Made by a program: the position numbers and the translations under genes
From: DASWJZ01 sp038211615
GTDB lineage: Bacteria; Pseudomonadota; Alphaproteobacteria; Rhizobiales; Afifellaceae
Assembly (NCBI GenBank): GCA_038211615.1
Contig: JBBQVL010000006.1
Coordinates: 1-64,000 of the forward strand
Length of the DNA stretch: 64,000 nt
Direction of reading: 5' to 3'
Notes under the pieces: model-generated
Database searches by the model: none
Told to the model about the DNA's origin: nothing
The model's input: only the letters and a program-made list of their open reading frames with translations
Shown: positions 17,811-24,781 of the stretch, one piece after another
How positions within the stretch are numbered: position 1 is the stretch's first letter
How the letters are laid out: each line of letters opens with the position of its first letter

Positions 17811-18626
17811 ATGCGTTCGTCGACACTGTGCGCGCTGGTCCTTGCGGCCGCTATCGGGGCCGGCATCGGCTCCGCCGCCGCCGCAACGTGCGGCAACGAC
17901 GCATCCGGCTTCTCCAAATGGGTCGAGGACTTCAGGCCCGAGGCGACCGGCGCGGGGATATCGCAGCGCACGGTCGATTCGGCGCTGAGCGGCCTCAAAT
18001 ACAGCACCGCCACGATCCGGCTCGACCGCCACCAGGGGGTCTTCAAGCAAAGCTTCGCGCAGTTCTCCGGCCGCATGATCCCGCCGCGCATGGCGCGCGC
18101 GAAGAGCCAGCTCGCGAAGAACGCCGCGACCTTCGCCCGCATCGAACAGCAGTTCGGCGTGCCGAAGGAGATCGTCGTCGCGATCTGGGGGCTGGAGACG
18201 GATTTCGGCGCGGTGCACAGCAACACTCCGGTGCTCAGTGCCGTCGCGACGCTCGCCTATGATTGCCGCCGTTCGGATTTCTTCAAGGGACAGCTGATCG
18301 ACGCGCTCCGCGTCTTGCAGCGCGGTGACCTCTCTCCGGCACAGATGGTCGGCGGCCTGCACGGCGAGCTCGGGCAGACGCAGTTCCTGCCGTCCTCCTA
18401 TTACGCGTTCGCCGTGGACTTCGACGGCAACGGCCGCGCCGACCTGATCCACAGCACCGCCGACGTGCTCGCATCGACGGCGAACTACATGAAGGGCAAG
18501 GGCTGGAAGAAGGGCGCCGACTGGCAGCCCGGCTCGGCGAATTTTTCCGTCATCAAGGAATGGAACAAGTCGGACGTCTATTCGCGCACGGTGGCGGAGT
18601 TCGCCCGGCGGCTGAAGGAGGGTTGA
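17811..18626 (+). CDS. Lytic murein transglycosylase, MltB/SLT_2 family
   Basis: 271 residues. The ATG is preceded by GGAGGTGATTC, nearly the full anti-16S complement. Residues 1-25 form a cleavable signal peptide (ALVLAAAIGAGIGSAAAA) without a lipobox, so the product is likely periplasmic and soluble. The catalytic glutamate is Glu129 in AIWGLETDFG. Further family motifs are GGLHGELGQTQFLPSSYY and DFDGNGRADL. It cleaves the MurNAc-GlcNAc bond of peptidoglycan, forming 1,6-anhydroMurNAc. No PG_binding_1 domain follows, so this is the short form. Confidence 0.9.
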   Translation: MRSSTLCALVLAAAIGAGIGSAAAATCGNDASGFSKWVEDFRPEATGAGISQRTVDSALSGLKYSTATIRLDRHQGVFKQSFAQFSGRMIPPRMARAKSQLAKNAATFARIEQQFGVPKEIVVAIWGLETDFGAVHSNTPVLSAVATLAYDCRRSDFFKGQLIDALRVLQRGDLSPAQMVGGLHGELGQTQFLPSSYYAFAVDFDGNGRADLIHSTADVLASTANYMKGKGWKKGADWQPGSANFSVIKEWNKSDVYSRTVAEFARRLKEG

Positions 18627-18633
18627 GAGGCCG

Positions 18634-19497
18634 CTAGAACAGCCCCACCGGAAAGTAGCGCAGGTAGAGTTCCTCGTAGGTGCCGGCGCGGTAGACTTCG
18701 CGCAGCGCATAGTCGATGGCGAATTTCAGTTGCCGGTCCTCCGCCTTCATGACGATGGCGAGCCCCGAGCCGAAATAGCGGTCGTCCATGTAGGCGCCGC
18801 CCTCGAAGCGGCAGCATTCCTCCGATTGCGGACCGTTCAGCCAGAACGAGAGCCCCAGCGCGTCGCCGAACGCGGCGGCGATGCCGCCGGCCTTCAGCTC
18901 GGCGATCTGGTCGGCGGGGCGGGTGAAGCAGGCGACGTGCAGGGCGGGGAAGAAGCGCGCGAGATAGGCCGCATGCGCCGAGCCGCAGACGACGCCGACC
19001 TGGCCTTCGGGTTTCGGCGCTGCGGGATCGAACAGCTTGTCCTTGCGCACGACGAAGCGGCCGGGGATCTTCAGATAGGCCTGGCTCGCGATCAGCCCCA
19101 CGGCCGAGGCCTTCTCCAGGTCGAACCCGGCGATGATGGCGTTGCCGGTGCCGTCCTTCAGCCCGTCGACCAGCGTCGCGAAAGGCCGGACCTGCACCGC
19201 GCACTGCACTTTCAGAACCGCACAGATCGCCTCCGCCAGGTCGATGTCGAAGCCGACCAGGATGCCGCGCCGGTCCTTGAAGGCGAAGGGCGGAAAATCG
19301 TCGGTGGTGAGAAAGCGGATCGCGCCGAGCGCCGCGGCCGTGGGCCGTTCGATGCGGGAGCGCGGATCCCAGAAATTCGGAACGACGACAGCCTCGCTCC
19401 CCGCGGTGGGACTGTCAGCGACCGGCGCGCTGTCGGCCGCCGCGGCCAGCGAGGGAAGCGCCATGAACGCGAAGGCGAGGAGATGAACGAGCCGCAA
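18634..19497 (-). CDS. Periplasmic solute-binding protein family 3 (amino-acid type)
   Basis: 287 residues with a signal peptide (MRLVHLLAFAFMALPSLAAA). The mature part begins after a low-complexity stretch and shows the SBP_bac_3 pattern: LTTDDFPPFAFKDRRGILVG, then FDIDLAEAICAVLKVQCAV, and later VGVVCGSAHAAYLARFF and the C-terminal helix. These proteins bind amino acids or related small molecules for ABC importers. No permease or ATPase gene is adjacent, so this may be an orphan receptor or work with a system elsewhere. It converges on the transglycosylase gene with only 7 bp between stops. Confidence 0.82.
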   Translation of the reverse strand: MRLVHLLAFAFMALPSLAAAADSAPVADSPTAGSEAVVVPNFWDPRSRIERPTAAALGAIRFLTTDDFPPFAFKDRRGILVGFDIDLAEAICAVLKVQCAVQVRPFATLVDGLKDGTGNAIIAGFDLEKASAVGLIASQAYLKIPGRFVVRKDKLFDPAAPKPEGQVGVVCGSAHAAYLARFFPALHVACFTRPADQIAELKAGGIAAAFGDALGLSFWLNGPQSEECCRFEGGAYMDDRYFGSGLAIVMKAEDRQLKFAIDYALREVYRAGTYEELYLRYFPVGLF

Positions 19498-19584
19498 GGT
19501 CGGATCCGGGAATCGCGAGGGAGCGTCGCATTGTCCTCCGATCTCCCCTAAACGGAAAGGGCTTTGGGGAGTGCTGGACGGTTC

Positions 19585-20190
19585 ATGCTCGACGGCGCCG
19601 CGCGGAAGGTGATCGGGCCGGGGCTCGACCGGCTCGGGAGGGGCCTCGCGCGGCGCGGCGTGACGGCCGACCAGGTGACGCTCGCCGGCTTCGCGCTGGG
19701 GCTCGGAGCGGCGGTCGCCATCGCGACGCGGCTCTATTTGCCCGGACTGGCGCTGATCCTCGCGAGCCGCCTCTGCGACGGGCTCGACGGAGCGGTGGCG
19801 CGCGCGAGCCGGAAGACCGACCGCGGCGGATTCCTCGACATCGTGCTCGACTTCGCCTTCTACGGGCTCATTCCCCTTGCCTTCGTGATCGCCGAACCGG
19901 CCCGGAACGCGGTAGCCGGCGCGACGCTGCTCTTCGCGTTCTACGTCAACGGCGCGAGCTTTCTCGCCTACGCCATCATGGCGGAGAAGCGCGGACTTTC
20001 CTCAGCGGCGCGCGGCGAGAAATCGCTGTTCTTCACCAGCGGCCTTGCCGAGGCCACGGAGACGATCGCGGTGTTCGTGCTGTTCTGCCTGCTGCCGGGA
20101 TATTTCGCGGCGATCGCGTATGTGTTCGCGGCGATGACGGGGGTCACGGCGGTGGCGAGGATTTTTCTGGCGATGCGGGTGTTCCAGTAG
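19585..20190 (+). CDS. CDP-alcohol phosphatidyltransferase family membrane protein (YnjF-like)
   Basis: 201 residues from the ATG at 19585; a TTG seven codons upstream is an alternative. The metal-binding CDP-alcohol phosphotransferase motif is CDGLDGAVARASRKTDRGG followed by FLDIVLD. The distance between AR and the next G-x3-D is one residue shorter than in PgsA or PssA, as I recall for the YnjF-like subgroup. Several membrane helices follow. The enzyme should transfer a phosphatidyl group from CDP-diacylglycerol to an alcohol in the inner membrane; the acceptor is unknown. Confidence 0.85.
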   Translation: MLDGAARKVIGPGLDRLGRGLARRGVTADQVTLAGFALGLGAAVAIATRLYLPGLALILASRLCDGLDGAVARASRKTDRGGFLDIVLDFAFYGLIPLAFVIAEPARNAVAGATLLFAFYVNGASFLAYAIMAEKRGLSSAARGEKSLFFTSGLAEATETIAVFVLFCLLPGYFAAIAYVFAAMTGVTAVARIFLAMRVFQ

Positions 20191-20211
20191 ATCGCACTGG
20201 AGCACCAAACC

Positions 20212-20360
20212 TTTGTCATCCCGGAAGGCGCGGAACGCGCCTGTCCGGGACCCATACCCTCGGATCGAGCAGGACCGGCGTGGCCCAAGCCTCGAACCCT
20301 TCTGCACCGCCGGCGGGCATGGGTCCCGGTCTTGGCCTTCGGCCAAACCGGGATGACAGA
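20212..20360. repeat. Intergenic palindromic element, copy 2
   Basis: The gap 20191-20586 holds two tandem copies and no gene. This copy has ends TTTGTCATCCCGG and CCGGGATGACAGA (one base off perfect symmetry). The terminal hairpins occur in the reverse order to copy 1: the GGCGCGGAACGCGCC hairpin on the left and the TTGGCC-TTC-GGCCAA hairpin on the right. It is therefore inverted relative to copy 1 and in direct orientation to copy 3. Confidence 0.85.
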
Positions 20361-20421
20361 ATTGAAGTTGGGTGATTCTTCTGGCGGTGGCGCTTTCAGG
20401 TGGCGCACGTACTTTCAAACC

Positions 20422-20564
20422 TTTGTCATCCCGGAAGGCGCGGAACGCGCCTGTCCGGGACCCATACGCTCCGAGCACGACCGGCGTGGCCCAAACCTCG
20501 AACCCTTCTGCACCACCGGCGGGTATGGGTCCCGGTCTTGGCCTTCGGCCAAACCGGGATGACA
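20422..20564. repeat. Intergenic palindromic element, copy 3
   Basis: It is nearly identical to copy 2 in both arms and much of the centre (shared GGCGTGGCCCAA and CCTCGAACCCTTCTGCACC), lies 61 bp downstream and has the same orientation. The right end lies 23 bp short of the metZ stop codon, so the hairpins may also serve as a terminator for metZ on the minus strand. Confidence 0.85.
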
Positions 20565-20586
20565 AGCTCAAAGTTGCTGCCAGGAT

Positions 20587-21825
20587 TCAGCCCGACACAG
20601 CGCGGAGCGTCGGGGCGCTGGCGCGGTCGAGGGCCTGGGTCAGGTCCTCGCCGAGGTCGAGCGGATCCTCGAGGCCGACGGAGAGGCGGATCAGGCTGTC
20701 GGAGATGCCGAGCCTTTGCCGCTCCTCGTCCTTCAGCCGCTGATGCGTCGTCGTGGCGGGATGCGTGACGAGGCTCTTCGCGTCGCCGAGGTTGTTGGAG
20801 ATCTTTATGACCTGCAGCGCGCGCAGCACGTCGAAGGCGCCGCGCTTGCCGCCCTTCACCTCGAAGGCGATCATGTTGCCGGCGCCGCTCATCTGGCGGC
20901 GGCCAAGTTCGTACTGCGGATGGCCGGGGTCGCCGACATAGTAGAGCCGTTCAACCGCCGGATGGGCGCCGAGCACCGCCGCGACCTTCGCCGCCGATTC
21001 CGCCTGGCGCGTCACGCGCACCTCGAGCGTCTCCAGCGCCTTCAGCAAGACCCAGGCGTTGAAGGGGCTGAGCGAGGGGCCGGTGTGCTTCAGGTAGGGG
21101 AAGAGTTTTTCCTCCACCCATTCCTCGTCGGAGAGCACCACGCCGCCGAGGCAGCGGCCCTGCCCGTCGATGTGCTTGGTGGCGGAATAGACGACGGTGT
21201 GCGCGCCGAGCTCCAGCGGACGCTGGAAGAGCGGCGTGGAGAAGACGTTGTCGACGATGAGCCGCGCGCCAGCCTTTCGCGCAATCTCCGCGACGCCGGC
21301 GATGTCGATCAGCTCCAGCGTCGGGTTCGAGGGGCTCTCGAGGAAGAACGCCTTCGTCTCCGGCCGCACAGCCTTCCGCCATTCGTTCAGGTCGCGGCCG
21401 TCGATCAGCGTCGAGGAGACGCCGAAGCGCGGCAGGAAATTCGCGATCACGTAGTCGCAGGAGCCGAAGAGCGCCCGCGAGGCGAGCACATGGTCGCCCG
21501 CCTTCAGGTCGCAGAGCAGCGAGGCCGTGACGGCGGCCATACCGCTCGCCACCGCGCGGCTCGCTTCCGCGCCCTCGAGGAGATTCATGCGCTCCTCGAA
21601 CATCGCGACGGTCGGGTTGGCGTAGCGCGAATAGACGAAGCCCGGGTCCTCGCCCTTGAAGCGGGCTTCCGCCGCTTCCGCATCGGGATAGACGAAGCCC
21701 TGCGTGAGAAAGAGCGCCTCGGAGGTCTCGGCGAACTGCGAGCGCATCGCGCCGCCGTGCACGAGTTCGGTGGCGGGGCGGAAACGCTTCTTACGGGATT
21801 CGGGGCCTGAGCCTTTGGACGCCAT
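20587..21825 (-). CDS. metZ: O-succinylhomoserine sulfhydrylase
   Basis: 412 residues from the ATG at 21825, which follows TTGGAGGTTTCC. An apparent extension further upstream would read through the riboswitch and is rejected. It is a Cys/Met-metabolism PLP enzyme: Lys217 in VVYSATKHIDGQG binds PLP, with SRYANPTVAMFEERM and the C-terminal DPLDLGEDLTQAL also typical. It makes homocysteine from O-succinylhomoserine and sulfide in methionine biosynthesis. Related gamma-synthases share the fold; metZ is preferred from the SAM-II leader and overall similarity. Expression is predicted to be shut down by S-adenosylmethionine through the leader at 21839-21951. Confidence 0.92.
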   Translation of the reverse strand: MASKGSGPESRKKRFRPATELVHGGAMRSQFAETSEALFLTQGFVYPDAEAAEARFKGEDPGFVYSRYANPTVAMFEERMNLLEGAEASRAVASGMAAVTASLLCDLKAGDHVLASRALFGSCDYVIANFLPRFGVSSTLIDGRDLNEWRKAVRPETKAFFLESPSNPTLELIDIAGVAEIARKAGARLIVDNVFSTPLFQRPLELGAHTVVYSATKHIDGQGRCLGGVVLSDEEWVEEKLFPYLKHTGPSLSPFNAWVLLKALETLEVRVTRQAESAAKVAAVLGAHPAVERLYYVGDPGHPQYELGRRQMSGAGNMIAFEVKGGKRGAFDVLRALQVIKISNNLGDAKSLVTHPATTTHQRLKDEERQRLGISDSLIRLSVGLEDPLDLGEDLTQALDRASAPTLRAVSG

Positions 21826-21838
21826 GGAAACCTCCAAC

Positions 21839-21880
21839 AAAAAACCCGGCCTGCTTTCGGCTAGAAAGCAAAAGACCGGG
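21839..21880 (-). terminator. Leader terminator hairpin of metZ
   Basis: On the minus strand, CCCGGTC and GGCCGGG form an outer stem with one G-U pair, TGCTTTC and GAAAGCA an inner stem around TAGCC, and six T follow directly. This is a good intrinsic terminator between the SAM-II aptamer and the ribosome-binding site (GGAGG at 21831-21835). The flanks can also pair: GTGGAAACC (21881-21889) with GGTTTCCAT (21824-21832), which would lengthen the hairpin to include the start codon. Confidence 0.7.
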
Positions 21881-21891
21881 GGTTTCCACCT

Positions 21892-21951
21892 CCGGCCTTT
21901 TAGCAAACTTGTTTAACGTGGCTGCAAGCCGGCCGGCTCAAATTCACCACG
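21892..21951 (-). promoter_or_regulatory. SAM-II riboswitch aptamer (metZ leader)
   Basis: The minus strand carries the SAM-II consensus. P1 is CGTGG (21947-21951) paired with CCACG (21917-21921). Between them are the AATTTGAG segment and a loop ending CTTGCAG. After P1 come TTAAAC, AAG and the conserved GCTAAAAGG. The loop CCGGCC can pair with the 3' GGCCGG at 21892-21897 to form the required H-type pseudoknot. SAM-II aptamers are known upstream of methionine genes in alphaproteobacteria, which fits metZ. SAM binding is expected to lower metZ expression; here a terminator follows directly. Confidence 0.9.
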
Positions 21952-21960
21952 AACATCTTT

Positions 21961-21989
21961 TCGTTAGCGCCGCGGGCCCTTGGCGTCAA
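21961..21989 (-). promoter_or_regulatory. Candidate promoter of metZ
   Basis: On the minus strand, TTGACG (21984-21989) is a good -35 box. It is separated by exactly 17 bp from TAACGA (21961-21966), a weak -10 box. Transcription would start near 21954, immediately before the SAM-II aptamer. The -10 match is poor, so the support is mainly positional. Confidence 0.45.
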
Positions 21990-22046
21990 TGGCGGCGTCC
22001 GATAGGGATCTTGCGAGTTTTGTTCTTCGCCTTTTTGGAAGTACTG

Positions 22047-23249
22047 ATGACGATCAGACAGAGGAGCTTGTTCAGGGTGCCGCCAGAAATTCCAACGGTT
22101 CGAGTTGGAAAGGCAGCGAATGAGCTCGGATCAAAAGTCGGGCTCCTGCCGCGCCAGAAGATCAAAACAATGATCGCTCGGCATATGATCAGGGTAACGG
22201 GCATCGCAGATCTAGACTCAGGTCAGATTCAGCCTGCAAGTCTTGATCTTCGACTAGGGCCAAATGCCTTCCGCGTGCGCGCTAGCTTCCTTCCCGGTAA
22301 GGACAGTACCGTCGCTCAGCAGCTTGCAGAGCTGAAATACGATGAGCTCGACATCAGTGGGGGCGGAGTTTTGGAAAAGGGATGCGTATACGTCGTTCCT
22401 CTCATGGAGGAACTCAATCTACCCGACAGCATCGTAGGCCTCGCAAATCCCAAAAGCTCCACGGGCCGATTGGACGTCTTCACTCGGCTAATCTGCAACA
22501 ATAACGATGTATTTGATAACGTCCAGCAGGGCTATGAGGGTCCGCTCTATGCAGAAATCTCGCCACGCAGCTTCAGCATTCGTGTGAAGCAAGGATCGCG
22601 TCTTAATCAAATACGGTTCCGGAAGCTCAACTCTCAGCAGTTCGACATGCCGGTGCGAAAGGTATCTGACAAAGACCTCAGAAAAAGACACGACACCGAT
22701 AAATTGGCCGACGGCGAAGCAGAGATCCGCAACGGCTTGCTGCTGCGAATTGATCTCGCGGGCGAAGGAGATGGCTCCCCCATAGGCTACCGAGCCCAGA
22801 AGTTCACGGACATAATCGATATAGACCGGCCGGGGCACTACGATCCAAATGAGTACTGGGATCCCATCATGCCCAACCGCCGAAGAAGAATAATACTAGA
22901 TCCACATCAGTTTTATATCCTCGCGTCTCGCGAACGCATTCACATCCCCCCCGACCTAGCAGCCGAAATGGTTCCTATCGACCCGACGATGGGCGAATTT
23001 CGCGTTCACTACGCTGGCTTCTTCGACCCAGGATTTGGATACACGGAACACGGGCATCCTGGTAGCAAGGCAGTTTTGGAAGTCCGTAGCCACGAGGTAC
23101 CATTCGTCCTCGAAGACGGTCAGGTCGTGGGTCGCCTGGAGTATGAGAAGTTGGCCGAGAAACCTGATGTTCTGTACGGCCAAGGCGGAGTTTCAAATTA
23201 CCAAGGCCAAGGGCTTAAACTTTCAAAGCATTTCTCAACCGGGACATAG
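22047..23249 (+). CDS. dcd: 2'-deoxycytidine 5'-triphosphate deaminase, two-domain alphaproteobacterial type; AT-richer, probably acquired
   Basis: 400 residues from the ATG at 22047 (MTIRQRSLF); a longer reading upstream overlaps the metZ leader. Two Dcd/dUTPase-fold halves are present. The first has QIQPASLDLRLGPNAFRVRA, NPKSSTGRLDVFTR and GPLYAEISPRSF (the catalytic Glu is expected here); the second has GEFRVHYAGFFDPGFGY and SHEVPFVLEDGQ. The enzyme deaminates dCTP to dUTP for thymidylate synthesis. By eye the gene is much richer in A/T-ending codons than its neighbours and has a ~30-residue N-terminal extension. A high-GC remnant of another dcd lies directly downstream (23577-23858), pointing to replacement of a resident gene. 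Confidence 0.9.
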   Translation: MTIRQRSLFRVPPEIPTVRVGKAANELGSKVGLLPRQKIKTMIARHMIRVTGIADLDSGQIQPASLDLRLGPNAFRVRASFLPGKDSTVAQQLAELKYDELDISGGGVLEKGCVYVVPLMEELNLPDSIVGLANPKSSTGRLDVFTRLICNNNDVFDNVQQGYEGPLYAEISPRSFSIRVKQGSRLNQIRFRKLNSQQFDMPVRKVSDKDLRKRHDTDKLADGEAEIRNGLLLRIDLAGEGDGSPIGYRAQKFTDIIDIDRPGHYDPNEYWDPIMPNRRRRIILDPHQFYILASRERIHIPPDLAAEMVPIDPTMGEFRVHYAGFFDPGFGYTEHGHPGSKAVLEVRSHEVPFVLEDGQVVGRLEYEKLAEKPDVLYGQGGVSNYQGQGLKLSKHFSTGT

Positions 23250-23407
23250 CCGAAGCCTCTTCGGCCCGACGTTCCCCCATTCCCGCGCACTCGCCGGCCT
23301 GCTCGTCAAATAAGAATCTTGGTGGCCGCCGGACGACGAGGACGCCACGGTTGACTTCTCTAGGAATTGCATCGAACATATGAGGAACAGACTCGCAGGA
23401 GGTGGAT

Positions 23408-23569
23408 ATGGCTGGACGTCCAACAAGCGGCCCGAAAAGTCACATACAGCATCGGAATGCAGGGAACGGGCAATTCATCACCGAAAAGAAAGCTGACCGT
23501 ATGAAGCCGGAAAATGTGGTGAGAGAGCGAGTGCCGAACCCAGGCTTCGGCGATACCGATCGCAAATAA
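23408..23569 (+). CDS. Small basic protein of 53 residues, unknown function
   Basis: The ORF starts MAGRPTSGPKSHIQ and ends GFGDTDRK, with TAA at 23567-23569. Its ATG has a strong ribosome-binding site (AGGAGGTGGAT). It lies in the AT-richer tract between the intact dcd and the dcd remnant. The composition is hydrophilic with no membrane segment or cysteine. The central GNGQFITEKKAD followed by VVRER resembles small proteins of unknown role (GxFxTxKxA...TVxE pattern), but I do not recognise the family with certainty. It probably arrived with the dcd allele. Nothing else is seen in 23250-23407. Confidence 0.5.
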   Translation: MAGRPTSGPKSHIQHRNAGNGQFITEKKADRMKPENVVRERVPNPGFGDTDRK

Positions 23570-23576
23570 GAAGTAG

Positions 23577-23858
23577 CCGTTCGATCCGCAGGTCGGCGAG
23601 TTCCGCGTGCACTATGCGGGTTTCTTCGATCCGGGCTTCGGCCACGGCCCGGCGGGCGGGCACGGCAGCCGCGCCGTGCTGGAAGTCCGCAGCCACGAAG
23701 TGCCGTTCATCCTGGAGCACGGGCAGACGATCGGCCGCCTCGTCTACGAGAAGATGGCGGCAGCGCCGGAGAGCCTTCACGGCAGCGCGCTCGGCTCCAA
23801 CTACCAGGCGCAGGGGCTGAAGCTCTCGAAGCACTTTCGCGCGCCGACCGCCGACTGA
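23577..23858 (+). pseudogene. 3' remnant of a resident dcd gene
   Basis: Ninety-three codons without a usable start follow an in-frame TAG (23574-23576). They read FDPQVGEFRVHYAGFFDPGF and run to SNYQAQGLKLSKHF, matching the last quarter of the intact dcd (IDPTMGEFRVHYAGFFDPGF and SNYQGQGLKLSKHF). Codon use here is high-GC like the core genome, unlike the intact copy. The break is close to residue 308 of the intact protein. It is best read as the tail of the original gene left after the upstream part was replaced. Confidence 0.85.
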
Positions 23859-23865
23859 GCGAGCG

Positions 23866-24369
23866 TCAGAACAGCAGGCGCTGGATCGACATGCTGCTCG
23901 GCGAGGCGACGTTGACCAGCAGCCAGAGCGTTGCCGGCAGCAGCACGATCTTCCAGGCGTGCGCGTAGCGCCGTCCGACCAGCCCGCCGGTCGACACCAT
24001 CAGCGGGTCGCCGACGAGCCGGTTACTCCAGTGCTCGAAGCCGTCCTTCCAGGTGGAGATCGCCGCTCCGAACCATCCCGCTTCCATCGCGAGCTCGGCC
24101 GCTTCCCAGACGAGCGCCAGGAGCAGGATCACCGACAGGAACGAGCGCCACGACAGAGTTGCGAGCGAGGTGCGGACGAGCAGCGCGCCAAGCAGGATGC
24201 CGGCGCAGAAATGCTGCAGCGACCAGAGGTCGAGAATCGCCTCGCGGCGGTCGCCGACCAGACGCGGGAGGTCGAAGCTCCCCGTCGCGGCGAATTGCGC
24301 AAGGCTGAGCCCGATGAAGAGCGGCGGCAGAAGGAAGGCCGCGTATTCGGCATAGCGCGCCGCCGGCAT
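23866..24369 (-). CDS. Integral membrane protein of unknown function
   Basis: 167 residues from the ATG at 24369; the frame can extend to a TTG at 24453, and neither start has a convincing ribosome-binding site. Four hydrophobic helices are visible, including AAFLLPPLFIGLSLAQFAA, SFLSVILLLALVWEAAELAM and IVLLPATLWLLVNVA. Conserved-looking polar motifs are LWSLQHFCAGILLG and EHWSNRLVGDPLMVSTGGLV, with His and Glu residues (EAAE) near membrane ends. I do not recognise the family. It ends 7 bp after the dcd remnant, convergent with it. Confidence 0.6.
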   Translation of the reverse strand: MPAARYAEYAAFLLPPLFIGLSLAQFAATGSFDLPRLVGDRREAILDLWSLQHFCAGILLGALLVRTSLATLSWRSFLSVILLLALVWEAAELAMEAGWFGAAISTWKDGFEHWSNRLVGDPLMVSTGGLVGRRYAHAWKIVLLPATLWLLVNVASPSSMSIQRLLF

Positions 24370-24781
24370 CGCCACGGCCACAACGCCGGCGGAATCCTGC
24401 CGGCCAGCGAAGGGCGCCGGTGCGCGCGAACCGCTCAGGAGCGGAGTCCGCAAGACGCCGCGGATCGGAATCTGGGCAGGCGTCTTCGGTCCATTGCCGC
24501 TCCCCGGCGGCGAAATTGCCGCGGCAACAAGGCTTGCACCAGCCTTTCATGCTACGGCAGATTCGTCCCCGCGATGCCGTACACAGGCCACAGTCACGAA
24601 ATATTGGCTTGCGACATGCATATGAGCTCGCAGGAGGTTCCCCGGAGTCTTGCGCGCTGCCCAGCCTCCCGGGCGCTCGGGACTGAAGCGCTTCGAGGCG
24701 CCTTCGATCGCCTGATCTTCTTGAGACCACCCACCCAGACGCATCTCGCAGGCGGTGACCTGCGGCGCACGGAGCCAGCGA
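24370..24781. other. Spacer without a convincing gene
   Basis: It separates two divergent genes. The left part may encode the alternative N-terminus of the membrane protein (up to 24453). The rest has no ORF with good coding character on either strand. A TTGGCTTGCGACATGCATATG stretch near 24601 is AT-richer, but no clear promoter could be placed. No tRNA or repeat was seen. Confidence 0.5.

Noticed and set aside
21826..21906. N-terminal extension of metZ
   Set aside because: It would translate the terminator and aptamer region. The ATG at 21825 has a GGAGG site and begins the conserved protein.
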